From the NCBI RefSeq assembly GCF_007970185.1, contig NZ_CP042431.1:806001-870000 (forward strand): a stretch of DNA of 64,000 bases, read 5' to 3'. Under the pieces are notes generated by a model, which saw only the letters and a list, made by a program, of their open reading frames with translations, was not told where the DNA came from and did not search any database. Below are positions 41,076-49,943 of this stretch, in pieces; positions within the stretch are counted from its first letter, which is position 1; each line of letters begins with the position of its first letter. The stretch comes from Pseudobacter ginsenosidimutans (lineage in GTDB: Bacteria; Bacteroidota; Bacteroidia; Chitinophagales; Chitinophagaceae). The position numbers and the translations under genes were made by a program.

Positions 41076-42713
41076 TTATGGCGTTTTATCCGCGGCTGCG
41101 TTTTGAGGCAATGCTGTTGTATCGGTGGCAGGCTTGATGATCAATATTTCAGGGTCATTGGGATGAAGAAGAAAGATATTTTTTGAATACAGCTGCATCA
41201 GGGAATCCACATAAGGAGTTTCAGGACGCGCACTCATGCTGTTGACATCGGGATAAAGGAAAAGCCTTCCCCCTTTTTGAAAACTGCTGGTGATAATGCT
41301 GTCCACCGCAGGCCTGAGTTGCGGATTGGCAGGCACTTCCGTAACATTGGACCTGGTGAAGTATTCAAGAAAGTCTTTTAAGATCCAGCCTTGTTGCAGC
41401 AATACAACATCGTTCTCTTTTACGGTATTTTCTATAGGACGCACTTTGAGATAATACCAGTCGTGGCCCAGGTCCTGCAACCATCGGATACTTCCGAAAT
41501 AGTTCACAACAAATAGTGTGATGCTGCAGATCAATCCTACAGTGGTATTGCGAAGACCGAAAGGAAAACCGGTAATGGACAAAGTGCCCAATAACAATAA
41601 CCAGAGCAAGACCGTCTGAAAGATCCAGAATTCGAGGATCTCCGGCATCCATACGCAGAAGAATGCGGAGTACACAGCGCCGCAGACTACAAGTGGCGGG
41701 ATCACTGATGGCCAGGTTTTGCGGATGGTCTTGTATTTTCTGATGAAGCGGACAATCAATATGAGCATCGTCACGGCCAGTAAGAGCGTGAGCAGGGAAA
41801 GCAGAATGGCTGTTCCCTGGCTGATATGACGGGCCAGGAATATTTCATCGTGAAGGGAATGAACTGACTGCAGCTTCTCGAAATAACTGTCTATGCCTGG
41901 CAGCCTGAACACGAAATGTCCGCCCACAAAAGCATGCGTGAAACCGGTGAATACATAGAAAGGAGTTTTTACGCCGGGCGCCTGCCAGTAATCATGATGT
42001 TTGGTATAGCCTTGCATCCAACCGGTCCATTGCTCCAGCGAATCCTGTCCGGCCACTACCCATCCCATTAAGAAATAAGTGCCGCCTACCAGGATCAGTC
42101 CGGTTACAGCGTAAGTAATGAAGGAAGGCATGAATGCGAGTTGTTGCCGACGGGTCCAAAGAATGTAAATGATCACTACAGCAAACAGGATATGCAACTG
42201 GTGGAACAAAGTGGCGAGGCAGTGCAGCACTGCAACTAACCAAAGGTCTTTCTTGGAGAAAGAAGGTGAAGTGAGTTTGTATAAGGATGCCAGCAGGAAC
42301 ATCATCGCCGGCGCATATACCTCGATGTTAGCACTGTAGAACCACATGCCATAAGAGAACGCGATCACGGAAGAGAACACTACGGAAGGCCATGGCTTCC
42401 AGTTGAAACGCCAGCGGAAAAAACTGTACACGATAGCCATACTAACACTGCCGCACACTGCCGTAAATGCTTCCACCAGGTAATAATCTTTGATGCCCGG
42501 AAAGATAGCCTGTGTGAATTGCAACCAGTACCAGGCAGCATAATGATATAAAAGGTGATGCGGATGGCTCAGGTTTTCACCGCCTTTGATAATACCGTTG
42601 AGATAGCCAATGGAATCATGCGGCCCTGAGAAATTGGCGGCCAGTGTTACGAGGAACAATAATAAGGATCCGGCAAATACAAGTAGCTGCTCCGGAATTT
42701 TCGGATGCTTCAT
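41076..42713 (-). CDS. Polytopic membrane protein, GT-C glycosyltransferase-like
   Basis: This 545-residue integral membrane protein has about 10-12 hydrophobic segments up to residue 420, followed by a soluble C-terminal domain of roughly 125 residues. The first loop contains SGPHDSIGYLNGIIKGGENLSHPHHLLYH, and a conserved-looking acidic/His loop of this kind is typical of GT-C transferases that use lipid-linked sugars. This assignment is by topology and context; no family motif is certain. It is the last gene of the minus-strand polysaccharide run and is separated from the acyltransferase by 129 nt. Confidence 0.65.
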   Translation of the reverse strand: MKHPKIPEQLLVFAGSLLLFLVTLAANFSGPHDSIGYLNGIIKGGENLSHPHHLLYHYAAWYWLQFTQAIFPGIKDYYLVEAFTAVCGSVSMAIVYSFFRWRFNWKPWPSVVFSSVIAFSYGMWFYSANIEVYAPAMMFLLASLYKLTSPSFSKKDLWLVAVLHCLATLFHQLHILFAVVIIYILWTRRQQLAFMPSFITYAVTGLILVGGTYFLMGWVVAGQDSLEQWTGWMQGYTKHHDYWQAPGVKTPFYVFTGFTHAFVGGHFVFRLPGIDSYFEKLQSVHSLHDEIFLARHISQGTAILLSLLTLLLAVTMLILIVRFIRKYKTIRKTWPSVIPPLVVCGAVYSAFFCVWMPEILEFWIFQTVLLWLLLLGTLSITGFPFGLRNTTVGLICSITLFVVNYFGSIRWLQDLGHDWYYLKVRPIENTVKENDVVLLQQGWILKDFLEYFTRSNVTEVPANPQLRPAVDSIITSSFQKGGRLFLYPDVNSMSARPETPYVDSLMQLYSKNIFLLHPNDPEILIIKPATDTTALPQNAAADKTP

Positions 42714-42842
42714 TTTTTACATAAGTTTCATGAATCACTACTCACAATTTCTCAGGCTGGTTTCTGACAACTACTATATTCAGGGCTAAGCTAACTCAGG
42801 TATAGAACATTGGTTTGAGGGGTGACTGCAAGTTAATGCGCA

Positions 42843-44042
42843 TTATTTAGTAATAAAAGCAAATCGGTCTTTTAATTGCAGGAACCATTTCTCAAAAAGG
42901 TGGTAGGAAGCGATACTGATACCGATGGAAAGTGGCAATGCGATGATCGCCTGCGCAAATGCCGTTCCGAGCATACGCTGGTCCAGTCCGAGTTTCAGCA
43001 CCACTTTCGTGGAAATATAGATCGCTAATAAATGAAGACAGTATAATCCGTAAGTATATGTACCTAATTTTGTGATCAGCTTCCACCTGCCCAGTTTGAA
43101 GAAGCTGTTCACAGCATAATTCTGCTCCAGGATGATCATTCCAAAGAAAAGCCCGATCACCAGGCGCTCAAAAATAATGGGGATACCGGCAGGAAAAATA
43201 TGACTCTTGAAAAGGCTCAGCAACACAGCTCCCACGTAAATCAATGCTATTACAGGTTTCCGCATATTGGTGACCCAGCTCAGGAATTTGTTGGGGAAGG
43301 AACAGAGCCAGGCCAGCAGCCCGCCCAGGGCCATATCTCCGATCACGGAGAAAGTGTGAAAATACCTGACCGCATAATCATGATCGTTATCTGCTGTATA
43401 AAAACTCCTGAAGATCAGGGAGCCCAACATGATAAGCAGGAACACATACTTGTAAAATCTCATCGGCACAATACGAAGAATCAATGGCCAGGTGAGATAG
43501 AACTGTTCTTCCACGGCAACGGACCATAACACTGAAACCAGTACAGCCTCAGGATGCTCCGGCCAGATGCGCATGTATTCAAAGTTCGCAGCAAATATCA
43601 CATAGTACCAGGGATCTACCCTTTCCACATATGCTTCCCCTCCCATCTGTTTCAACATCGGGAAGAGAATGAATGCGATGGCCAGGCAGAGATAATACAG
43701 AGGCCAGATACGCAGTATCCTTCTCACATAGAAATTACCCACATGAATAGTACCGGTGAGCTCACGTTCGCGGATCAGCAGGTAAGTGATCAGGAATCCA
43801 CTCAACACGAAGAAGAAATTCACGCCCAGTGAGCCATACTGGAAAAGAAAACGGATCCCTTCGGAAGCATTCGGATTTGTTCCGTTGATATAGGGATAAG
43901 TAGTCATGTACCAGTGAAAAAGGAACACTACAAAAAACGACAGGAACCTCAACCCGTCGAGGTTCGGGAAGAACACACGCGCTTTGGCCTGGGCAGGCGC
44001 CGGCGACGTTAAAGGAGTGATGGCAGATATTGACTGGCTCAT
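42843..44042 (-). CDS. Acyltransferase 3 family membrane protein
   Basis: This 399-residue O-acyltransferase of the OafA/acyltransferase-3 family adds acetyl or other acyl groups to surface sugars. About ten membrane segments are visible. The conserved N-terminal region has LDGLRFLSFFVVFLFHWYM near residue 28, with the family His, and FFVLSGFLITYLLIRERE near residue 76. A central SVLWSVAVEEQFYLTWPL element near residue 168 is also typical. It starts 12 nt after the TolC-like gene. It probably decorates the polymer made by this locus (inference). Confidence 0.88.
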   Translation of the reverse strand: MSQSISAITPLTSPAPAQAKARVFFPNLDGLRFLSFFVVFLFHWYMTTYPYINGTNPNASEGIRFLFQYGSLGVNFFFVLSGFLITYLLIRERELTGTIHVGNFYVRRILRIWPLYYLCLAIAFILFPMLKQMGGEAYVERVDPWYYVIFAANFEYMRIWPEHPEAVLVSVLWSVAVEEQFYLTWPLILRIVPMRFYKYVFLLIMLGSLIFRSFYTADNDHDYAVRYFHTFSVIGDMALGGLLAWLCSFPNKFLSWVTNMRKPVIALIYVGAVLLSLFKSHIFPAGIPIIFERLVIGLFFGMIILEQNYAVNSFFKLGRWKLITKLGTYTYGLYCLHLLAIYISTKVVLKLGLDQRMLGTAFAQAIIALPLSIGISIASYHLFEKWFLQLKDRFAFITK

Positions 44043-44054
44043 GGACAGGACGGT

Positions 44055-44795
44055 TTATTTTCTTGGAAGCACATCATCGATATTCACGCCGATCTGCAGC
44101 TCCAGTTCATATTTCGATACATTGAAATTCCTCAGCATCTCAGCTCTCGTGATCAGTTGGTTGTAATAGGCTGTCTCTACTGTTTTGAAAGCTTCTGCAG
44201 TGATGGTGCCATCGGCAAAATCCTTCTCAGCCAGTTTGTATTCTGTGTATTCGCCCTGCGTGATGCGTACCTGCAGGTCATATTTTTCCTTATGCATCAG
44301 GTAATCTTCATAGGCGCTGAGCACGTCACGACGAATGGTGCGGTAGCGCTGATTTTTTTCAGCTTCCGCGATATAAATATTCTCGCGGGCCACTTTCACA
44401 TCATTGCTTCTTGCAGAGAAGAAATCGAAAGGAAGCGTGAGACTGAAATTGTACCTGGGAAAGAACAAACCACCGTTGAGATTATTCGGATTGGAGCTAC
44501 CACTATTGCCCAGGTCCTTGATGGAAAGCTCGTTCAGGTTACCGGAAGCAGCAAAAGCATTGAGCCAGGACCCTTTTGCTTTCTTGAGATTCCTTTCGGC
44601 GATGGTCACTTTTCTATCGGCGATCTCATAATTGGGGTTCTGCAATGCAAGCTGAACCAGTCTTTCCCTGATGTCTACCGGTCTTACAGTGTCCAGGTTG
44701 GAATGATAGGTTGAAGCATTTCTCCCGGCGGGGTTTTGAGCGATGGCATTCATCGCAGCCAGCATAAAAACGGCGGCTATTAGTGATTTCATCAT
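44055..44795 (-). CDS. Half-length TolC-like protein
   Basis: The product is a 246-residue protein with a signal peptide (MKSLIAAVFMLAAMNAIAQ) and a TolC/outer-membrane-efflux-like helical pattern (RERLVQLALQNPNYEIADRKVTIAERNLKKAKGSW; RDVLSAYEDYLMHKEKYDLQ; FKTVETAYYNQLITRAEML). TolC proteins have two such repeats in 400-480 residues; only one is present. It could act as a homo-oligomer of more subunits or as a periplasmic partner. It begins 3 nt after the Wzy-like stop, so it is part of the operon, and could supply the missing outer-membrane export step (inference). Confidence 0.72.
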   Translation of the reverse strand: MMKSLIAAVFMLAAMNAIAQNPAGRNASTYHSNLDTVRPVDIRERLVQLALQNPNYEIADRKVTIAERNLKKAKGSWLNAFAASGNLNELSIKDLGNSGSSNPNNLNGGLFFPRYNFSLTLPFDFFSARSNDVKVARENIYIAEAEKNQRYRTIRRDVLSAYEDYLMHKEKYDLQVRITQGEYTEYKLAEKDFADGTITAEAFKTVETAYYNQLITRAEMLRNFNVSKYELELQIGVNIDDVLPRK

Positions 44796-44798
44796 GAT

Positions 44799-46316
44799 CT
44801 ATGTTTTTTCTTCTGCGGTTTGAGATGGATAAGCATTATCATCATATTGCGGCATCTTGATCAGCAATGCCAGCACTGAATAAAAGTATAGTACACTGGG
44901 ATATTGGCCGATGGCCAGCTGCGAGAATTGCGCCACCATCAGCGTAAAGATGGAAACAAAATGGCATAGATGCAAGGCCTTGAGCTCGGGATCGCGCAGG
45001 CGGTAATAACTCCTGATACCCGTTCGCAGGATCGCAAAGTAAAAGAGCAGCAGCAATCCCAGTCCGATCGGTCCCTGTTCCATCATGGTTTGCATGAAGC
45101 CGCTATCAGGCGGAATGATGCTCATCGGATGGCCGGGATGGTAGAACTGTCCCATATTTCCGGAAGAGTTGAGACCGCCTCCTATCGGGTGTCTGTAGGC
45201 GTAAGGCTGCACGATCTTACGGTTCATGTCCCTCGCCATGGCTGACGGATCTTTCGATCCTTCAAACGTAGACCGGAGGCGATTAATGATCATATTGTCG
45301 TAGATCGGCGCCACCAGCAGTCCGATGATCATGAACCCGAATACACCGGCAAACAGCATTGTCTTTTTCTCGTACAGATTCAGCACCACGTAGAACACCA
45401 TACCAGCTACGATCATCAATGTACCTGTACGGGTGCCGGTATAGCTGGATGCCATGAAATGAATGGCGGTCAATACCCAGAACAATACCTTCTGCCAGGT
45501 TTTGGTAGCGCGCAATGCCAGTACAATCATCATCACACAGGAACAGGAATACAGGATACCTGCCGCCGCGGGGTCCGACAATAATCCGAACCTCCTGATG
45601 AAACCGAAGTTCACAAAGAGCGCATATCTTTTTTCATCCGCCATCAGCCACACCTGCTCATAGTGTGCAAAGCCAAGCCATTGCTGCTGGCAGGCATGCA
45701 ACGCATTGATGGTGCTCAGTACAACCCAGAACCAGGTGAACTGAACAATCATCTTTCTTGAATTGAGGAAACAGTAACTGATATAGAAAAAAGCTACAAA
45801 GCTCACCTGCTTTCTGAAGAAATTGAACCAGCCGAACACGCTCTTTCCGGATGGATTGCCCAGCTGAATGATGTAGAAGCCAACCAGCACCAGCATCCAG
45901 ACAGAGATCGCATTGGTCCAGAACTTCGTATTGATCTCTTTTCTCAACTGCTGCTTGGTGAGCACTCCCAGCATGGCCAGGTAAGCGAGATATTCAGGTA
46001 TCAGGCCGGTAGGTATCGGCGTGGCGGAATTGCTCAGCCGCGCCGGCATCATCATGAACAAGGTAGTGGCGTAGGCTGCATAGAAACCGAACAATGGATA
46101 AACGATACAGAGTCCGCACAACAACAACACACCCAGCAAACCCACGATCATCACACTCAGCTTTATATCCACCACTACGGTGATATAACTCATGAGTATG
46201 GCTACCAGTCCCATCAAACCGAATCCCAGCGGGGTATTCAGCTTTTTGGTCACCAGGTGGTAGCGCAGGGTTTCCGTCAACGCGCCCTTCGTTCTATTGA
46301 ACAGGTTCTTTTCCAT
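44799..46316 (-). CDS. Wzy/O-antigen-ligase-like membrane protein
   Basis: This 505-residue protein has about 11-12 membrane segments and a periplasmic loop near residues 350-400 (MARDMNRKIVQPYAYRHPIGGGLNSSG; HPGHPMSIIPPDSGFMQTMMEQGPIGL). The pattern matches the Wzy_C/O-antigen ligase family, which polymerises or ligates sugar chains on the periplasmic side. Positively charged and His residues in the loop are consistent with catalysis. It starts 5 nt after the 34-residue peptide gene. Polymerase versus ligase cannot be decided. Confidence 0.83.
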   Translation of the reverse strand: MEKNLFNRTKGALTETLRYHLVTKKLNTPLGFGLMGLVAILMSYITVVVDIKLSVMIVGLLGVLLLCGLCIVYPLFGFYAAYATTLFMMMPARLSNSATPIPTGLIPEYLAYLAMLGVLTKQQLRKEINTKFWTNAISVWMLVLVGFYIIQLGNPSGKSVFGWFNFFRKQVSFVAFFYISYCFLNSRKMIVQFTWFWVVLSTINALHACQQQWLGFAHYEQVWLMADEKRYALFVNFGFIRRFGLLSDPAAAGILYSCSCVMMIVLALRATKTWQKVLFWVLTAIHFMASSYTGTRTGTLMIVAGMVFYVVLNLYEKKTMLFAGVFGFMIIGLLVAPIYDNMIINRLRSTFEGSKDPSAMARDMNRKIVQPYAYRHPIGGGLNSSGNMGQFYHPGHPMSIIPPDSGFMQTMMEQGPIGLGLLLLFYFAILRTGIRSYYRLRDPELKALHLCHFVSIFTLMVAQFSQLAIGQYPSVLYFYSVLALLIKMPQYDDNAYPSQTAEEKT

Positions 46317-46321
46317 GTTTA

Positions 46322-46426
46322 TCAGAAGAACAGGAATTTAACGAACATGCCAAGACAGAACACAATGGCGAATAAGGTACTGATCAACTCAAATGTCTTG
46401 TAAGGATTTTGATTCTCCTTTTCCAT
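46322..46426 (-). CDS. 34-residue single-pass membrane peptide
   Basis: A very short frame encodes 34 residues: a polar start (MEKENQNPYKTFELI) and one hydrophobic segment (STLFAIVFCLGMFVKFLFF). It fits exactly into the gap between two operon genes: its ATG is 2 nt after the stop of the acyltransferase, and its stop lies 5 nt before the Wzy-like ATG. Such tight packing supports real translation, coupled to the neighbours. It could be a small subunit of the polymerase or transferase. No family is recognised. Confidence 0.6.
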   Translation of the reverse strand: MEKENQNPYKTFELISTLFAIVFCLGMFVKFLFF

Positions 46427-46428
46427 GA

Positions 46429-47595
46429 TCATTTATTTAAATTTTCCTTCGGTACAACAACTTCTCTCGTGAAATACTGTGTGGATGCCTGCGATTTCTT
46501 CTTCGCCGCATCTTCATCCTTTAAAGTGAATATCCATACAAAGCCCAGTTTCTTGGAAACATTGAACATGATCATCGGGATGATCACTCCCAGTGGCCAG
46601 ATGGTGAACTGCAATAACGGAATGCTCTCGATATGCAGGTAACGCACAAACACGATTCTCAGCCCGGCTGTTACCATCAGGTGCGCCACATAGATGTACA
46701 ATGCATGATAACCAACCACCCTCAACCATCTCAGTACATTGAAACGCTGCAGCATGAACGACAGGTGTATCATGAACAGACCGCCAATGATGGCGGAGAA
46801 GAAGAATATATCCTGACGCTGGTGCTGCACATAAAAATCGAACTCTTCAGGATGGGCCAGGTTCAGCTTTGTACAATACCATTCAACTGCGGCAAATATG
46901 GGCAGGATGATAAAAGTGGTTTTGAAAGATGATAACCATTTATGATGCTTTTCATCCAGCACAATATTGTGCAATGCGTCCCCTACTGCAAAGAACAGGT
47001 AGTAGAAGGTAACGCCGCTTAAGAAACCTATATGGATATTTTGTTTATGACAGTAAGTTGCGATGCAGTAAAGCACTACTCCCAATACCAGCTGATGTTT
47101 GGAAGTGAACTTCGCATACCAGGTGGTAAGGGCGTAGATCAGGCTCACAAAGAACAGCGCATTCAGGTACCAGAACTGTTCCAGCTTGCGCGGATCGAGA
47201 ATAAGGTTCAGGTAATCGAATGGCGTACGGTTGGCATTCACTCCCACCCCTGCAAATAACATCTGAAGCGTGATCTGCAGGCCACCCCAAAGAAGCAGCG
47301 GGTACATCACTGTTTTGAATTTTGCATTCAGGAAATCGCCGATCCCTTTTTTGAAAAGGGTAACGGCAAAGAATGCGCCGGCGATCATGAAGAACAGTGG
47401 CATACGGAACCCCATTGTGAACACGTCCACGATACGGATGCCCGGATAGCTGTAAGATCCCACTCCCACATTGGCAATGCCCTCAAATGTATGTCTGTAC
47501 ACCGGCATCAGAATACAGATACCCTTCGCATAATCCATCCATGGGTTACGGCTGCGACCAAGGATCTTTTCAGCATTAAACAGAGAATTGATCAC
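46429..47595 (-). CDS. Acyltransferase 3-like membrane protein
   Basis: This 388-residue polytopic protein with about ten membrane segments resembles the acyltransferase-3 family. The N-terminal NPWMDYAKGICILMPVYRH (His near residue 35) and MGFRMPLFFMIAGAFFAVTLFKKG near residue 66 match the usual first two helices; the C-terminal tail (KDEDAAKKKSQASTQYF) is cytoplasmic. It differs strongly from the second acyltransferase at 42843, so it probably uses another acceptor. It lies 26 nt downstream of the Wzc-like gene. Confidence 0.82.
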   Translation of the reverse strand: MINSLFNAEKILGRSRNPWMDYAKGICILMPVYRHTFEGIANVGVGSYSYPGIRIVDVFTMGFRMPLFFMIAGAFFAVTLFKKGIGDFLNAKFKTVMYPLLLWGGLQITLQMLFAGVGVNANRTPFDYLNLILDPRKLEQFWYLNALFFVSLIYALTTWYAKFTSKHQLVLGVVLYCIATYCHKQNIHIGFLSGVTFYYLFFAVGDALHNIVLDEKHHKWLSSFKTTFIILPIFAAVEWYCTKLNLAHPEEFDFYVQHQRQDIFFFSAIIGGLFMIHLSFMLQRFNVLRWLRVVGYHALYIYVAHLMVTAGLRIVFVRYLHIESIPLLQFTIWPLGVIIPMIMFNVSKKLGFVWIFTLKDEDAAKKKSQASTQYFTREVVVPKENLNK

Positions 47596-47621
47596 GATAG
47601 AACAGGTTTATGGATTAACAA

Positions 47622-49829
47622 TTACAACTCCATATTATCAGGCTCAACATTGTTCAGAACCGTTCCAATGAATTTTCCTTCTGTGCTTCTTAAATATTCT
47701 ATGGAGTCCTTATCAGTTTGCTTAAGTACGGATTTGGCATCAAACACTGCGATGATGGCTTCCGCGTAGCGGGCCAGCTCTTTACTGTCTGCATGCTCAT
47801 TGAGTGAAGCACCTTCAATGATTACGAAATCGTAACGTTCTGCAACCTTGCCGATATTATCCAGCAGGTTGTTCTTTGGAAGCACTTCGGAGGGTGTATG
47901 GTTACCTTCCGGACAACCGATCAGATCGGTATGCGGAATGGGGGTCATGCTGGTAATGCCCAGGAATTTCTCCACGGCTGCATCTTTCTCTCCCACACTG
48001 AACTGAGTGAGCGCAGGCTTGGCTTCAAACATCCTGGTAAGTGCATTATTGCTGAAGTTGGCATCTATCAGCAATACTTTTTTCTTCGTAATGCTGAGGC
48101 TATGGGCAAGCGCCTCGATCACGGTTGTTTTTCCCTGTCTGGACTGTGTGCTGGTAACAAGGAATATTTTCTTTCCACTTCTTTCCATTTCATATCTCAG
48201 CTTGCGAAGGTTTTCCACAAAGAGATTGTCCTCATCCTTGCGGTTGGGATCTCCGTCAAAGTTGAGATGGTCTTTCAGCGCTCTCTTTTTGAGATCGATC
48301 CTGTTGAGCGAGCTCAGCAGTTTCAATTTGGTGACGCGCGTAAAGATGGAAGGTGTTTTGAAAGAACTATCGAGGAACTCGAGGCCCAGCAATACGATAG
48401 AGGAAAGGAAGAAAATGAGGATCCCGCTCATGCCCATGATAATAGTGCGGCGTGCAGGCTCTGCGCGGTAAGCAGGCTGACCTACCATCGTTTGTTTAAA
48501 ATTGTTCTCGGGGTTCACATCCAGGTCCAGGGAGGCCTGCAGGCTTTTCTTCAGCGCTTCATATTCCTGTGATGCGATGCGGAGCTCTTCCTCTTTCGCT
48601 TTCAGGATCACTTCTTCACCTCCACCGGTAGTGGTCATGGCTTCATATTGTGCTTTCTGTGCACTGAACAATCTCACATTCTGCTCTGCTGCAAGTATTT
48701 TTTGTTGCAATTCCACTTTTCTATCTACCAGCTCAGACTGGCGAACGGCAGATTTTTCTGCGGCCCTTTCGCGGCTGCCACTGGCAGTAGGCGCTACGGA
48801 TTGCATCTTGCGCACATTGGCGTCGATCTGTGTCTGGATCGTTTTCACTTCATCATCAGACTTACCGCCTTTCTGCAATTCCAGGTTTTCATTTTCTCTT
48901 TTGAGCCGGAGATATTCCGCATTGTTGTTCACCACCGGAGCGCTGCCACCTGAAACAAATGAACGGAGCTGTGTTTCCACGGCCGTCAGTTCACCGCGAA
49001 GATTATTGAGCTTGGCCATTTCCTGCTGGAAATTGGAAGTCATTTCCTGTACCACACCCATCGCTGCCGATGCACGGTCTGCCACATTGGGCGTTCCGAT
49101 CCTTGCGCGGAAATCGCGGAGCCTGGCAGTGAGATCATCCACTTCCCTTTTCTTGGAACTGGTGAGACTGTCGAGCTTGGCCGTTGACTCCTGTGCACGG
49201 GTACCATAAATATTATTGAAGAAACGAATGAACTGCTCGCCGATGGTGTTCACCACATACGCTGAAAGCAGCGGATTCTCCGATGTATAGGCGATATTGA
49301 TGAAGTCTGTACTCTGTATGCGGCTGAATGCGATCTTATTGTTGAGGGCCTGATCGTTATACCCATAAAGAAGAATAAGGTCATAGATCTTTTTTTCTTC
49401 CGGGTCGTAAGCAGAGATAATGCTCATGTCTGCGATCCTGCTGCGGAGGATGGATTTGGCATTCTCAAAATTCACCACTTTGTAAACATCCTGCGATTTT
49501 TGCTCTTCTGTGAGTACGCGGAAAGGATGAGCATCTTCGAGATCATGCAGAAGCAGCTTGTAAGACAGCATGCCCATTACCTTCGGAGAGCGGAAGGTTT
49601 CGAATACGTTGTTGAATCGAAGATCGATCTCAAAGATGTTGAGGTTGCCATCATCTTTGATCCTCACTTTCTGAGCCATTGTAAATCCCGTCGAGTACTG
49701 GGATACGGAGAGATAAGATTTTTTCTGTGTCAATGTAAAAGCAAACCCTGCCAGTAATCCGATCAATGTGCAAAAAGCGATGACCCACTTCTTGCGTAGC
49801 AGTGAATGCCATAAGTACATCAGATCCAT
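47622..49829 (-). CDS. Wzc-like chain-length/ATPase protein without a tyrosine tail
   Basis: This 735-residue polysaccharide co-polymerase fused to a CpsD/BY-kinase-like domain starts at the ATG at 49827-49829 (MDLMYLWHSLLRKKW), the natural Wzz start. An N-terminal membrane segment (about 16-35), a long coiled-coil periplasmic region (200-440) and a second membrane segment (about 470-490) are visible. The ATPase domain near residues 550-570 has TSTQSRQGKTTVIEAL as Walker A and VLLIDANF as Walker A'. The C-terminus ends NNVEPDNMEL with no cluster of tyrosines, so classical autophosphorylation is unlikely. It heads the polysaccharide operon and probably controls chain length. Confidence 0.86.
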   Translation of the reverse strand: MDLMYLWHSLLRKKWVIAFCTLIGLLAGFAFTLTQKKSYLSVSQYSTGFTMAQKVRIKDDGNLNIFEIDLRFNNVFETFRSPKVMGMLSYKLLLHDLEDAHPFRVLTEEQKSQDVYKVVNFENAKSILRSRIADMSIISAYDPEEKKIYDLILLYGYNDQALNNKIAFSRIQSTDFINIAYTSENPLLSAYVVNTIGEQFIRFFNNIYGTRAQESTAKLDSLTSSKKREVDDLTARLRDFRARIGTPNVADRASAAMGVVQEMTSNFQQEMAKLNNLRGELTAVETQLRSFVSGGSAPVVNNNAEYLRLKRENENLELQKGGKSDDEVKTIQTQIDANVRKMQSVAPTASGSRERAAEKSAVRQSELVDRKVELQQKILAAEQNVRLFSAQKAQYEAMTTTGGGEEVILKAKEEELRIASQEYEALKKSLQASLDLDVNPENNFKQTMVGQPAYRAEPARRTIIMGMSGILIFFLSSIVLLGLEFLDSSFKTPSIFTRVTKLKLLSSLNRIDLKKRALKDHLNFDGDPNRKDEDNLFVENLRKLRYEMERSGKKIFLVTSTQSRQGKTTVIEALAHSLSITKKKVLLIDANFSNNALTRMFEAKPALTQFSVGEKDAAVEKFLGITSMTPIPHTDLIGCPEGNHTPSEVLPKNNLLDNIGKVAERYDFVIIEGASLNEHADSKELARYAEAIIAVFDAKSVLKQTDKDSIEYLRSTEGKFIGTVLNNVEPDNMEL

Positions 49830-49880
49830 GAAAGTTTCATTTTTGTGTTTCAGTGAAAAAGGTACGCTGCGAATCTCTAT

Positions 49881-49932
49881 GAACAAACAAAGAAGAACGA
49901 GGTGCCACTTTCTTCTGACACCTCATTCTTCT
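49881..49932 (-). terminator. Terminator of the giant secreted-protein gene
   Basis: Arms 49891-49906 and 49917-49932 form a 16-bp stem with a 10-base loop. Two positions are G-U pairs on the minus strand but mismatches on the plus strand, fixing the direction. A T-rich tract follows (complement of 49881-49890). It starts 11 nt after the giant gene's stop. Confidence 0.75.
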
Positions 49933-49943
49933 GGATAGAACTG

